A stretch of 63,529 nucleotides of DNA, from positions 176,670 through 240,198 of the forward strand of contig NZ_LMTJ01000007.1 of NCBI RefSeq assembly GCF_001510715.1, given 5' to 3'. The number at the start of each line of letters is the position of its first letter. Within the stretch, counting starts at the first letter, position 1. The notes below the pieces were generated by a model that saw only the letters and a list, made by a program, of their open reading frames with translations, was not told where the DNA came from and made no database searches. Positions 16,378 to 25,807 of this stretch are shown one piece after another. The position numbers and the translations under genes are program-made. This DNA comes from Bacillus sp. FJAT-29814 (GTDB lineage: Bacteria; Bacillota; Bacilli; Bacillales; Cytobacillaceae).

Positions 16378-18762
16378 CTATCGACCTGATTTACCTTTGA
16401 AGTTCAACGGAACGTCCTTTTCTAAAGGAGTGTCTGCCGAGGAACCACCGACATGCACGCGGTATTTTCCTTTAGCGGTAGCCCATTCGCCGTCTGCCCA
16501 GTTCGCCAGGTTGTTCGGGTCTTTCGGAATGAAATAGGAGAACGGGTGATTGGAGTCAGCACGATTAATCCGCAGATTTACTCGCTTGCTCTCACCAGGC
16601 TTAAGATCAATCTTTTCAAAGTTCACAAGTCGCTTGGATGGCTGTCCCGCCTCGTTCGGCAGGGTCAGATAGACCTGTGCCGCTTCTTTACCGGCAACTT
16701 TACCTGTGTTTGTAATGGTGAAGGACACGTCAATACCCAACAACGTTCCTTTATCACGGGCCCTCTTCACCTTGAGGCCGCCATACTTAAAGGTCGTGTA
16801 GGACAGGCCATACCCGAATGGGAAGACAGGCTTCACTTTGTTGGCCTCGTACCAGCGGTAGCCCATCTGAAGTCCCTCTGTGTACTGGGCAATTAACTGG
16901 TCGGAACCGTTACCGTACGGGCCTGGTCCTCCTGGCTTGCCAGTTTTTTGACGGGTTCCAGGGTACTGCTTCTCGGTCGCGAAGGCGGCCTCACGCTCAG
17001 TGGCACCGAACGTCATAGGCAACTTGCCTGACGGATTGACCTTACCGTAGAGCAGATTGGCCACGGCATTGCCATCCTCCATACCCGGATACCATGCTTC
17101 AAGGACCGCAGGAACCTTATTCAGCCACGGCATGAGCACCGTCCCAGACGTTTTCAGGACAACGACTGTATTCTTTGCGTTGGCTTTCAGAACCGCGTCA
17201 ATCATCGGCTCCTGCTTCACCCAGTCCTCTCGGGGCGCGTTCCTGTCGAGTGGAATGGCCGGGAAGCCGAGCGTTTCACGGTCTATGGTCTCACCCGGGG
17301 TGTCGCCGATCATGAGCAGCACGACGTCAGACTCGGAGGCTAGCTTGGCAGCAGCCTTCGGGTCGTGGCCATTGTTGTACGTCACTTTGGTGTTGTAGCC
17401 CAGCTCCTTGATGACGTTCTCTAGACCCTGTTTTGGGGTGACCGTGTAAGGGGTCACGACGTTCTCGTTGTTTATCCCAATGGAGCGCGGGGACATCTTT
17501 GCCTCACCGGCGAACCACTCGACGCCAATCAGCGCGATTGACTTCGGCTTGCTATTCAGCGGCAGGAATCCGTTAGCGTTCTTCAAAAGCACGGCCCCTT
17601 CCTCGGCCATCTTCCGAGCGCTGGCGCCGTTGGCCATCGGATCGACAATCTCAGGCAGGAACTTGTCGAAAGGCTTATCCATGTGGCCGTACTCAATCAT
17701 CTTGATATACCGCGGACGAAGCAGATTGTCAATGTCATTCTCGGTCACCTTACCAGAGTCGATGGCCTGCTTGATCCTCTCTTGAGTGTAGTACTGCGGT
17801 GCCCAGTCGAGCTCGACATTCGTGCCCGCCTTAATGGCAGAGACCAAGTCGTGAATCGCACGACGGTCACTCATCACGTAACCGTTGAAGCCCCAGTTTC
17901 TCCTTAGTGCATCTTGCAGCAGTTCAGGGCTGTCACAGGCAAAGGTTCCGTTGACATCCGGGAACGAGCACATCACAGAGGCCGGGTTAGCATCCTTGGT
18001 GGTCATCTCAAATGGCAGCATGTACAGCTCATTCATCGCTTTTGAGGGAACCTGGACACCCATCGTCCACCGCTCGGTTTCCTGCTCGTTGCCAGCTAAA
18101 TGCTTGAGTTGGGCTTGGACCCCCTGTTTTTGGATGCCCTTGACCTGCTCGGTTGCCAGGGCACCTGTCAGGTACGGGTCCTCACTGAAGTACTCATAGT
18201 TCCGGCCCCCGTACGGGTGGCGCACGAGATTCATGCCCGGTCCGAGCATCACATGATGCGCGAAGGCACGAGTCTCCTGACCGAGGATTCGGCCGGCCTC
18301 ATAGTTCAACGCGCGGTTGAAGGTCGCGGCCATAGCCACTGTCGACGGCAGGCCCGTCGCCACCGGGTCATTATGACACGATCCGCCCTTCACACCCGTA
18401 CCACCGTTGGTCATGCGTACTGTCGGGATACCCAGTTCCTCGATTCCACGAATCTGCCGGCCGGTGTCCTGAAACTCACAGCCGGGCAGGGTACCCTGAG
18501 GCGGGAATACGCCGCTCTGGTACTTGTTAGTGCCGCCCCTCTTGATGACGACCGTCTCACCTTTGTTGTTCTCATTGAAGCGCGAGATGGCGATTTGCTG
18601 GATCTTCTGGTCCAGCGTCATCGCTTTGAGAAGCAGCTCGGTGCGCTCCATAGCAGAGAGATTGGTGTTCATCCAGGGCTTGGCCCCTTGCGCATTAGCA
18701 GGAATTGCTAATGTAGAAATGAAGATCATTGCTGTCAATAAAATGGAAATCATTCTTTTCAT
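16378..18762 (-). CDS. Secreted GH3 beta-glycosidase
   Basis: 794 aa with signal peptide MKRMISILLTAMIFIS...ANA (cleavage near residue 24), GH3 N-domain (LGPGMNLVRHPYGGRNYEYF, LKHLAGNEQE), nucleophile Asp299 in YVMSDRRA, the second alpha/beta domain (VVLLMIGDTPGE), and a C-terminal Fn3-like domain (VSFTITNTGKVAGKEAAQVY). Likely beta-glucosidase or a related exo-glycosidase. The signal peptide is AT-rich and Bacillus-like, while the mature enzyme is GC-rich. The switch lies at the cleavage site, as if a host secretion signal had been fused to a foreign enzyme. The 5' leader is tandemly triplicated. Confidence 0.88.
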   Translation of the reverse strand: MKRMISILLTAMIFISTLAIPANAQGAKPWMNTNLSAMERTELLLKAMTLDQKIQQIAISRFNENNKGETVVIKRGGTNKYQSGVFPPQGTLPGCEFQDTGRQIRGIEELGIPTVRMTNGGTGVKGGSCHNDPVATGLPSTVAMAATFNRALNYEAGRILGQETRAFAHHVMLGPGMNLVRHPYGGRNYEYFSEDPYLTGALATEQVKGIQKQGVQAQLKHLAGNEQETERWTMGVQVPSKAMNELYMLPFEMTTKDANPASVMCSFPDVNGTFACDSPELLQDALRRNWGFNGYVMSDRRAIHDLVSAIKAGTNVELDWAPQYYTQERIKQAIDSGKVTENDIDNLLRPRYIKMIEYGHMDKPFDKFLPEIVDPMANGASARKMAEEGAVLLKNANGFLPLNSKPKSIALIGVEWFAGEAKMSPRSIGINNENVVTPYTVTPKQGLENVIKELGYNTKVTYNNGHDPKAAAKLASESDVVLLMIGDTPGETIDRETLGFPAIPLDRNAPREDWVKQEPMIDAVLKANAKNTVVVLKTSGTVLMPWLNKVPAVLEAWYPGMEDGNAVANLLYGKVNPSGKLPMTFGATEREAAFATEKQYPGTRQKTGKPGGPGPYGNGSDQLIAQYTEGLQMGYRWYEANKVKPVFPFGYGLSYTTFKYGGLKVKRARDKGTLLGIDVSFTITNTGKVAGKEAAQVYLTLPNEAGQPSKRLVNFEKIDLKPGESKRVNLRINRADSNHPFSYFIPKDPNNLANWADGEWATAKGKYRVHVGGSSADTPLEKDVPLNFKGKSGR

Positions 18763-18906
18763 CTTACAATCTCCCTTACATCTAGTTGTCTATTCGAATT
18801 GAAATAATTCAGTTCATCTTAATATCTCTCTTACATATAGTAGTTTATTCCTATTGAAATCATTCTTTTTTTAATCTCCTTTACTATCTAGTAAGTCTAT
18901 TATCAT
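18746..18906 (-). repeat. Triplicated 55-bp translation-initiation region of the GH3 gene
   Basis: Three direct copies begin at 18746, 18801 and 18856 (period exactly 55 bp). Each starts GAAAT(C/A)ATTC on the plus strand and continues through the complement of a GGGAGAT / GAGAGAT / GGAGATT ribosome site. The copy at 18746 contains the real start codon and first codons. The middle copy has ATG AAC TGA; the distal one offers a ten-codon ORF (ATG ATT TCA ...). The repeats may supply extra promoters, decoy initiation sites or a leader uORF. Confidence 0.75.
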
Positions 18907-18928
18907 AGAGATATACGATTAGGCTAGT

Positions 18929-19113
18929 ATAAGCGGAGATTTTCCGGTTAGATGCAGAATAGACCTCGTTTCGGGGTAAATAAGGGGAGATTTTCCGATT
19001 AAGCACAACAAAATTCTCTATTTTTACGTTTTTCGAGTCAATAGGCGGAATCCCTCCGCTTATTTAAGCTATTTTTTATCTTATTTACTAAATAAGCGAA
19101 TTTTTTCCGACTA
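18929..19113. repeat. Hairpin repeat array C1 (family ATAAGCGGAGATTTTCCG)
   Basis: Four related hairpins, each ATAAGCGG-A/T-rich loop-TCCGnTTA, with their TCCG cores at 18943, 18994, 19055 and 19106: spacings of 51, 61 and 51 bp. A second array of the same family at 34061-34247 has spacings of 51, 61 and 52 bp. The array occupies most of the gap between the GH3 5' leader and the 3' end of the PBP gene. No ORF lies here. Confidence 0.75.
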
Positions 19114-19156
19114 TTTATCTGAGTGGGGGTTTAAACCCGATTCTAAACAAACACAA

Positions 19157-19190
19157 AAAGGAGACCGCTAAAAGCAAGACGGTCTCCTTT
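19157..19190 (-). terminator. Strong terminator of the PBP1A gene
   Basis: Perfect 11-bp stem AAAGGAGACCG / CGGTCTCCTTT with a 12-nt loop and TTTTTGTG on the minus strand. Confidence 0.9.
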
Positions 19191-19205
19191 ACTGATTACC
19201 TAAGG

Positions 19206-21875
19206 TTATTGATTTTTTTTCGTGTCTCCATTCCCTGATTCTGCCTCTCCGACATTCCCATTGTCATTGTTGTCATTCTTCTCTTTGTTATCTACTGTAA
19301 CAGAAGTGGAAGCTGGTTCACTAGTTCCCGTATTATTGGAAGCCACTACCGTAATGACATACTGTTGCCCTGGCTGTGGATTGTTTATCGTTGCATTCGT
19401 ACCTGGTGTTGTCAATGTTTGGGTGTTGCCATTTACCGTATACGTAACGGTATAGGCTACATTTTGTGCATTGTCATTTTTGTTTTTCCAACTGATGGTG
19501 ATTTGATTCGATTTTTTATCATATTTTGCCTTCAAATCACTTGGACTTTTTAGCACTTCAGTATTTCCTTCAACCTTTCCTTCAACCGTTAAGGAAGCAG
19601 AAGCGGCATCACTCTTGCCACCTTCTGTCACAGCTACCACATTAAATACATATGGCTTCCCTTTTTCCGGGCTTGGCAGCACCGCTTGCCTGTCACTCGT
19701 TGGTGGCAGATTCGTTGTGTTTCCATCCACGGTATAAGAAACCTCAAAGGTGGTTGCGGCGTCAGTTTCAGAACTGTAATTCCAGGTTAAAACAATGCTG
19801 TCTGAAGCTTCATCGTAGACTGCCTTCACATCTGTCGGTTTATCAGCCTTCGGCGGCTTCGGTTTTTCCCCGCCTTTGACGTAGTATTCGTTGCCGGATT
19901 TTAGAACACTTTTTGGTTGTTTAAATGTCTCCTTGCTTGCATTTGCCCGCGACAGGATGGCTTTAAACACTAATTTTGAAAAACTAGCACTCTGACTTCC
20001 TAAATAGTCATCTTTTGACTTTGTTTGGGTGTAGCCGGTCCAAACCGCACCGGTGTATTGCGGCGTATATCCGACAAACCAGGCATCCCTGGTCGCATTG
20101 CCCGGCAAGCCATATTTGGCGATTGCCGACTTGTCAAAGCTGGTAGTTCCTGTTTTGCCCGCTAAATCAAGACCCGGGATATTGGCCATCTTCCCTGTGC
20201 CGGAATCAACGACCGTCCGCAGCATATCAGTAATGAGGAAGGCTGTATAATCCTCCATCACTTTCTTTTTGCTTGAAGCTAATTTCTGTTCTGTTCCATC
20301 CGCAAAAATTACCTTTGAAACCGTATATGGCTCATTATAGTAACCGCCATTCCCAAATGCGGCAAACGCACCCGCCATATTTAGCGGGGAAGCGGCATCA
20401 ATGGCACCGATGGCATTCGATTCATTGCCCTTTTGCTTATCTGAAATCGGGAACCCAAGACTATTGGCAAAATCAGTCGCATAATCTGCTCCTACTTCTT
20501 GATACGTTTTTAAAGCGGGAATATTCCGCGACCAAGCTAAATGATCTCGTATGGTCCGATCTCCAGCATAGGAACGGCTGGCATTGCGAATCGGTGTCCC
20601 ATTTGAGTATTGATACGGTTCGTCCTTTAGAATGTGTCCCGTCGACCATTGGAATTTTTCAATGGCCGGGCCGTAATCAAGAATCGGTTTAATCGTCGAT
20701 CCAGGATGACGATTAATCCTTGTGGCGTGGTTATAGCCTCCGGCTTGATAATTTCTCCCGCCCCCGATGGCTTTGATCGCACCCGTTTGAGTATCCAAAA
20801 TGACAACGGCTGACTGCAATCTTTCATTATCTGGATATTGGATAATCTCATTTTTAGATAGGACATCCTCGGTTATTTGCTGGATTTCCGGATCAATGGT
20901 TGTATAAATTTTTAATCCATCTTCAAAAATATTTGAACCTGTTTTGGCTTGAACTTCCTGAATCACCGTATCGACAAAAGCCTGGTACTTATTGGTTTGT
21001 CTTTGTTGAATATTTAACGTATCTGCAATCGGTGTGCTTTGTGCCTTCTTCATATCCGCTTCAGAAATATAGTCGTGTCTATTCATATAGTTAAGAACCA
21101 TATTTCTTCGTTGTTCTGCATTGGCAAGATTACTTTCAACAGTTGGAATATAGCGATTTGGGCTTTGCGGTATCCCCGCCAGCAAGGCCGCTTGTTCGAG
21201 CGTTAATTGATTTAACTCATCGGGACCCAAACCGAAGAACCTTTCTGCCGCTTTTGCCACCCCATAAACGTCACTGCCATACAGATTTTTATTAAAATAC
21301 ATTTCAAGGATTTGATCTTTAGAAAATTTTCTTTCTAATTGAACGGCCAAATACCATTCCTGCACCTTTCGACTAATCGTTTTTTCAGTTGTTAAAAATG
21401 AATTTTTCACAATTTGCTGTGTGATTGTGCTACCGCCTTGCGAAGTACCGGAAGTGAGATTCGTGAAAACGGCCACAAGTGTCCGCTTGACATCAATTCC
21501 GTGATGCTTATAAAAACGGGCGTCTTCTGTTGCCAACACCGCATTTTTGAGGACATCCGGTATTTGATTGATGGAAATATCATCCCGCTTTTCGGTACCA
21601 ATCTCGGCAATTAACGTGTTCCCATCAGCAGCATATACCTCAGACGATAATGGATCTTTCAATAACGTTTCGTCAAATGTCGGTGCATCTTTGATAATCC
21701 ATAGAAAAGCACCAACGCCCACCAGGAGCATAACAAGTCCGAGGGCAAGACAAATATAAACAACTTTTTTCCAACTTATTTTTCCGCGTTTCTTGCTCTT
21801 AGGCTGTTTTGAAGTTCTTTGCTGCTGTCCTTGGATTTTTTTCCGCTCTATGCGAGAACGATAATCTTCTGACAT
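19206..21875 (-). CDS. Class A penicillin-binding protein (PBP1A family) with two Fn3 domains
   Basis: 889 aa from the ATG at 21875 (GGTAGG upstream; a longer frame to 21953 is less likely). Basic cytoplasmic tail, one TM helix (about residues 43-65), GT51 glycosyltransferase (ATEDARFYKHHGID, GGSTITQQIVKN), then the transpeptidase with its three motifs: STIK, SRN and KTGTT. The C-terminus carries two fibronectin type III domains (PTDVKAVYDEASDSIVLTW; PSDLKAKYDKKSNQITISW) and an Asn/Glu-rich tail, as in PonA-type PBPs. Role: peptidoglycan polymerisation and cross-linking. Monocistronic. Confidence 0.9.
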   Translation of the reverse strand: MSEDYRSRIERKKIQGQQQRTSKQPKSKKRGKISWKKVVYICLALGLVMLLVGVGAFLWIIKDAPTFDETLLKDPLSSEVYAADGNTLIAEIGTEKRDDISINQIPDVLKNAVLATEDARFYKHHGIDVKRTLVAVFTNLTSGTSQGGSTITQQIVKNSFLTTEKTISRKVQEWYLAVQLERKFSKDQILEMYFNKNLYGSDVYGVAKAAERFFGLGPDELNQLTLEQAALLAGIPQSPNRYIPTVESNLANAEQRRNMVLNYMNRHDYISEADMKKAQSTPIADTLNIQQRQTNKYQAFVDTVIQEVQAKTGSNIFEDGLKIYTTIDPEIQQITEDVLSKNEIIQYPDNERLQSAVVILDTQTGAIKAIGGGRNYQAGGYNHATRINRHPGSTIKPILDYGPAIEKFQWSTGHILKDEPYQYSNGTPIRNASRSYAGDRTIRDHLAWSRNIPALKTYQEVGADYATDFANSLGFPISDKQKGNESNAIGAIDAASPLNMAGAFAAFGNGGYYNEPYTVSKVIFADGTEQKLASSKKKVMEDYTAFLITDMLRTVVDSGTGKMANIPGLDLAGKTGTTSFDKSAIAKYGLPGNATRDAWFVGYTPQYTGAVWTGYTQTKSKDDYLGSQSASFSKLVFKAILSRANASKETFKQPKSVLKSGNEYYVKGGEKPKPPKADKPTDVKAVYDEASDSIVLTWNYSSETDAATTFEVSYTVDGNTTNLPPTSDRQAVLPSPEKGKPYVFNVVAVTEGGKSDAASASLTVEGKVEGNTEVLKSPSDLKAKYDKKSNQITISWKNKNDNAQNVAYTVTYTVNGNTQTLTTPGTNATINNPQPGQQYVITVVASNNTGTSEPASTSVTVDNKEKNDNNDNGNVGEAESGNGDTKKNQ

Positions 21876-22190
21876 GTTTCGTATACCTACCTTTTTCATG
21901 GCTTCTATAAAACTTCTGTTTTTTCTATTATCCCATGATTTATTAATTTGCAAAAATCATTCCATTGAGAAAACCACTTTGCTCATCCATTATACGAACT
22001 ATTATTACCCAACAGCACGACTCTTTTCAACTATTGCGATATTCTTAAAAATTAAATCGACCTCTTCATCACACGGTAACAAATTTATACTCTTCCATGT
22101 TACCCTATTAGAAAAATGTAAATTTTATGAAAAATATTTCAAAAAATGGTATATTTACCTATGTGCATTTATTTATAGAGGAGTGTTTTT
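21876..22190. other. Divergent promoter region between PBP1A and a serine hydrolase
   Basis: 315 bp of AT-rich sequence separating two oppositely transcribed cell-envelope genes. The ribosome site GAGGAG of the plus-strand gene is at the right end. I see no additional gene, repeat or clear operator. Confidence 0.5.
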
Positions 22191-23357
22191 ATGATTAAGA
22201 AATCTACTAAAATATTAGGAGTTCTGATCCTTTCGATTCTGATCATTGCAAGTATCATAATAGCCCTAAAAGTTGATTTTTCAAATCCAGAGGACTTAGA
22301 AAAATTTGTACATAACAAAATGAATAAAACAAATGTACCTGGCGTTTCAATTGCGATCATAAAAGATAATAAAGTTGATAGATATATCAGTTATGGCTAT
22401 GCGAATATTGCCGAAGGGAAAAAAGTCAATCAAGATACGGTGTTTCAAATTGCCTCACTTTCAAAAGTAGTCACAGCTACCGCCATCATGCAATTGTATG
22501 AAAAGGAGAAATTAAATCTCGATGATGATATAAACAAGTATCTTCCATTTTCAGTTTTCAATCCAAATTTTCCAAATGAACCTATTACAATAAAAATGCT
22601 ACTCGACCATACTTCTGGAATCAATGACAATTGGGATGTACTCGATAGCCTTTATACGATAGATAGTGGGGGCGGCGACTCCGAAATTTCGATTGGTGAA
22701 TTTTCTAAAGAATATTTAGAGGTAAGTGGAAAGTGGTATTCAGTAGAAGAAAATTTCACAGAAAATAAACCGGGAACAACTTTCGTTTATAGTAATGTGG
22801 GATACGGCCTTTTGGGCTATATTATAGAACAAATTAGCGAACAACCATTTGATCAATACACAAAAAACAATATTTTTAAACCACTGGGAATGTCAGAGAC
22901 AGAATGGTTGCACAAGAATATGACAACAGAAAACTTCGCATCCCCTTATGATAACCAAAAAGAGCTGCCTAGATATTCTTTCCCAACCTATCCTGATGGT
23001 TCATTAAAAACAAACGCAGTAGATTTCAGCAAATTCTTAGTAAGTATGTCGGATAAAAGCAACACAATATTAAAACCAGAGACAATTAAGGAAATGTTAA
23101 GTCCTCAATCAAATGATGGAAAACAAACCTTAGGTTGGAGTTATTCATCTTTAGATGACATTTTCATGAAAAAGTTAAATAACGGAGATATCGTTGGCCA
23201 CACAGGTTCAGATCCTGGTGAGTTTTCAATAGCACTCTATAATCCGGAAAAAAAGAACGGCTTGGTCATATTTATGAACCAGCAAATGGGATTAAAATTA
23301 CAAACGATAAATATTTATTTTATGATCAAGAGAATTGTAAACGAAGCTGATTTATAA
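22191..23357 (+). CDS. Membrane-anchored beta-lactamase-fold serine hydrolase
   Basis: 388 aa with an N-terminal hydrophobic anchor (residues 7-27). The family motifs are complete: SLSK in QIASLSKVVTATAIM (SxxK), YSN in FVYSNVGYGLLGYIIEQ, and HTG in GHTGSDPGEFS. These belong to class C beta-lactamase/DD-peptidase/esterase relatives acting outside the membrane. The physiological substrate (D-Ala peptide or ester) cannot be told from sequence. ATG start with GAGGAG 7-8 nt upstream; convergent to the lnr locus, with a shared terminator. Confidence 0.85.
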   Translation: MIKKSTKILGVLILSILIIASIIIALKVDFSNPEDLEKFVHNKMNKTNVPGVSIAIIKDNKVDRYISYGYANIAEGKKVNQDTVFQIASLSKVVTATAIMQLYEKEKLNLDDDINKYLPFSVFNPNFPNEPITIKMLLDHTSGINDNWDVLDSLYTIDSGGGDSEISIGEFSKEYLEVSGKWYSVEENFTENKPGTTFVYSNVGYGLLGYIIEQISEQPFDQYTKNNIFKPLGMSETEWLHKNMTTENFASPYDNQKELPRYSFPTYPDGSLKTNAVDFSKFLVSMSDKSNTILKPETIKEMLSPQSNDGKQTLGWSYSSLDDIFMKKLNNGDIVGHTGSDPGEFSIALYNPEKKNGLVIFMNQQMGLKLQTINIYFMIKRIVNEADL

Positions 23358-23366
23358 AATAAAGGA

Positions 23367-23390
23367 AGGGAGGGTGATTTTCCCCTCCCT
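23367..23390. terminator. Bidirectional terminator between hydrolase and lnrN
   Basis: AGGGAGGG / CCCTCCCT 8-bp GC-rich stem with an 8-nt loop between convergent genes. The flanking T content is modest on both strands. Confidence 0.6.
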
Positions 23391-23400
23391 GTTAGGAATT

Positions 23401-24561
23401 TTACTCATAACGTACTCTAGAAATGCCAACGGCCATAAATATCGCGGCAAATCCGAGCAATATTCCAATGGAACCAAGTACGTCAAGTAAAGTTCCTCCA
23501 TGAGTCATAACCGTTTTAAACCCTTCCATCGCCCAGTACTGAGGTACAAACAGAGCGATCTTTTGCATGAAATCAGGCACTAGCTCTATTGGCCAATAGA
23601 CACCGCCAAGCATACATGTTGGGGAGATAATGATGATTCCCATTAGCATTTGCTGCTCTGCTGTTTTCACGAATCCCGCTACCATCAATCCCAGTCCAAT
23701 GGCACATAACAAGAGCGCAGATACTAAGCAGAACTGAGCCAACAAATTTCCCCATACCGTTCCGAATATAAAGTGCGAAGCTGTCATTAATATGGCAATC
23801 TGCAACCATCCGATGATGAGGAAGGAGAGCATATAGCCACCCATGATGTGAAAGCGTGATGAAGGGGTAGAGAGTAAACGGTACCATACACCGATTTTTC
23901 TGGCTTCCAAGATTTTACCTGTTACAATCGTTAATGTGATCATGAGAAACAAGATGACAAATCCTACTAATCTCTCGGATTGATTGTTAGAACGATCGAG
24001 TGAACTTCCTTTTGAAATGTTCTTAGCGTCGACCGTTATTAAATTTGTCCCTAATGCAGCAGACATGCTTTGATAGCTAGCCGTCAACTCTGACCCCGTA
24101 CTATTGGGATTCACCAAGTGAGCAGCTTTTACTTTAATTGATTCCTGTGCCATGGCATTATCAATGATTTGACGAATGGAACCCGCTATACTTAAATCTG
24201 GTCCATGCCGGAAAAATACTTCTGGTTTCTCACCATTGAAAAGCTGCTCAGCAAAACCTGATGGAATCGTGATCATTCCGGAGATGCTTTTATTACTTAA
24301 TTGTTTCTCTGCCTCACTTAGTTCCATTAACTTGAGGTGTAACCATTCTTCCTGCCCCATCTTCTTCACGAGTTCCTGAGAGATTGCCGTTTTATCTTGA
24401 TCGACCAAGGCAATGTTGAACGAAGTAGCACCATTATTTCCACCTACTCCAGCAAATAAAAAAGTGAAGATGAGTGGCATAACGAACATGAGTATATAGG
24501 ATGAAGGTTTCTGATATACACGTGCGATTTCAAATGTACTAATTGACCATATACGTCCCAT
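23401..24561 (-). CDS. lnrN: LnrN-like ABC-2 permease (linearmycin-resistance type)
   Basis: 386 aa. An N-terminal TM helix, a large extracellular domain (about residues 40-200) and five C-terminal helices, the ABC-2_membrane_3 plan. Conserved segments are RLLSTPSSRFHIMGGY and SPTCMLGGVYWPIELVPDF. It is the last gene of the HK-RR-ATPase-permease-permease cluster, the same order as B. subtilis yfiJKLMN (lnrJKLMN), which exports linear polyenes and daptomycin-like membrane-active drugs. A 12-bp gap to lnrM shows co-transcription. Assignment rests on family plus exact synteny. Confidence 0.82.
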   Translation of the reverse strand: MGRIWSISTFEIARVYQKPSSYILMFVMPLIFTFLFAGVGGNNGATSFNIALVDQDKTAISQELVKKMGQEEWLHLKLMELSEAEKQLSNKSISGMITIPSGFAEQLFNGEKPEVFFRHGPDLSIAGSIRQIIDNAMAQESIKVKAAHLVNPNSTGSELTASYQSMSAALGTNLITVDAKNISKGSSLDRSNNQSERLVGFVILFLMITLTIVTGKILEARKIGVWYRLLSTPSSRFHIMGGYMLSFLIIGWLQIAILMTASHFIFGTVWGNLLAQFCLVSALLLCAIGLGLMVAGFVKTAEQQMLMGIIIISPTCMLGGVYWPIELVPDFMQKIALFVPQYWAMEGFKTVMTHGGTLLDVLGSIGILLGFAAIFMAVGISRVRYE

Positions 24562-24573
24562 TCTATTCTCCTC

Positions 24574-25797
24574 CTACTGATAACGTAAACGCAAAGTTCC
24601 AATGAGCAGTGATCCCGTTCCGATCGCTAGTAATACAATAATGGGCAGCAGCAATGCTTGCCAGGTAGTACCGCTCATAATATCGATAAAGCCATTTAAT
24701 GCCCAAGTATTTGGTGTGATATGTGCAATCTTACGCATGAAATCCGGGAATACGGTGATCGGCACCATAGAACCACCTAGCGCAGCGAGAATTTGCACAC
24801 CAAGTCCCGAGATCGTCTCGACCGCTTGCTCATTTGCGATCATAGCCGCGATCATCATCGACAAACCAGATACAGCAATGGCATACGTCAAGCCTATGAC
24901 AATGCTTTGCAGCACATTTTCTCCCCAGTTAACTCCAAATGCCACATTCGTAGCACCCATAAAGATCAGCAGTTGAAGAATGGAGAAGGCAAGTGTTCCT
25001 ACATATTTCCCTAGTAAAATGCTCGTTTTGCTTGTCGGGGTGTTCATTAACCGTGCCAATGTCTCTGTAGAGCGTTCATTAATGATCATTTTTGCCCCAA
25101 CAGTTGCATTATAAAGCAGGAACATAGCTAACATCGCCGCAGCATAGTACTGCATGCTGGAAACTGCTTTTTTTCCAATCGGCTGGTCTACGACAAAGGT
25201 ATCTTCACTACCTGCTTCATCACTTAATTGACCGATTACTTCTGCTGCAAGTGATTCAAAATTGACAGAGACAACTGCTGCTGTTTCCTTTGGATTGGCC
25301 AACTGCGTCGTGACCTCTTTAGACGCCTTAGCTACAGCTCCCACACGATTTGCATATGACGTAACAATCGAGCGTAAAAATTGCGAAATCAATGGTTTTC
25401 CTTGATCTTGCAGTACTTCTAGCTGCGTCGATTCTGCTGCCCCAATTTTTTGGCTAAAATCTTGAGGGATGATCAATCCCACATCATTTTTTCCTTCGAT
25501 AACTTGTAATTCTACTTTTTCTTTACTGGCAAACGTTTCGATCGTTATATTTGATACTAACCGTTCGTTCTGCAGCACATCTTCAATGAGACGAGTGCCT
25601 AATTCTCCTGCATCGGCATTGTATACTGCAATCGTCATCTTTGGCATGGAAGTAGTGTCATCATTCAGCACTCCATTCAGCGCCGTGCCTAAAATCGCTG
25701 TAAGCAGGATAGGCAGAAATAAGAAGAGCGCCATTCCTTTCCGATCCTTCAAGCGAATTTTTATATCTTTCCACGCGATAATCCATACTTTCATCAC
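24574..25797 (-). CDS. lnrM: LnrM-like ABC-2 permease
   Basis: 407 aa with the same topology as LnrN: a helix at the N-terminus (MALFLFLPILLTAILGT), an extracellular domain with YNADAGELGTRLIED, then five helices. Characteristic segments are RLMNTPTSKTSILLGKYVG and GGSMVPITVFPDFMRKIAHI. It probably heterodimerises with LnrN to form the membrane pore driven by LnrL. Only 10 bp separate it from lnrL. Confidence 0.82.
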   Translation of the reverse strand: MMKVWIIAWKDIKIRLKDRKGMALFLFLPILLTAILGTALNGVLNDDTTSMPKMTIAVYNADAGELGTRLIEDVLQNERLVSNITIETFASKEKVELQVIEGKNDVGLIIPQDFSQKIGAAESTQLEVLQDQGKPLISQFLRSIVTSYANRVGAVAKASKEVTTQLANPKETAAVVSVNFESLAAEVIGQLSDEAGSEDTFVVDQPIGKKAVSSMQYYAAAMLAMFLLYNATVGAKMIINERSTETLARLMNTPTSKTSILLGKYVGTLAFSILQLLIFMGATNVAFGVNWGENVLQSIVIGLTYAIAVSGLSMMIAAMIANEQAVETISGLGVQILAALGGSMVPITVFPDFMRKIAHITPNTWALNGFIDIMSGTTWQALLLPIIVLLAIGTGSLLIGTLRLRYQ

Positions 25798-25807
25798 TGA
25801 CTCCCCC

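Noticed and set aside
17885..18711. Long plus-strand frames opposite the GH3 gene
   Set aside because: Antisense shadows produced by high GC; the minus-strand frame encodes a complete GH3 enzyme.
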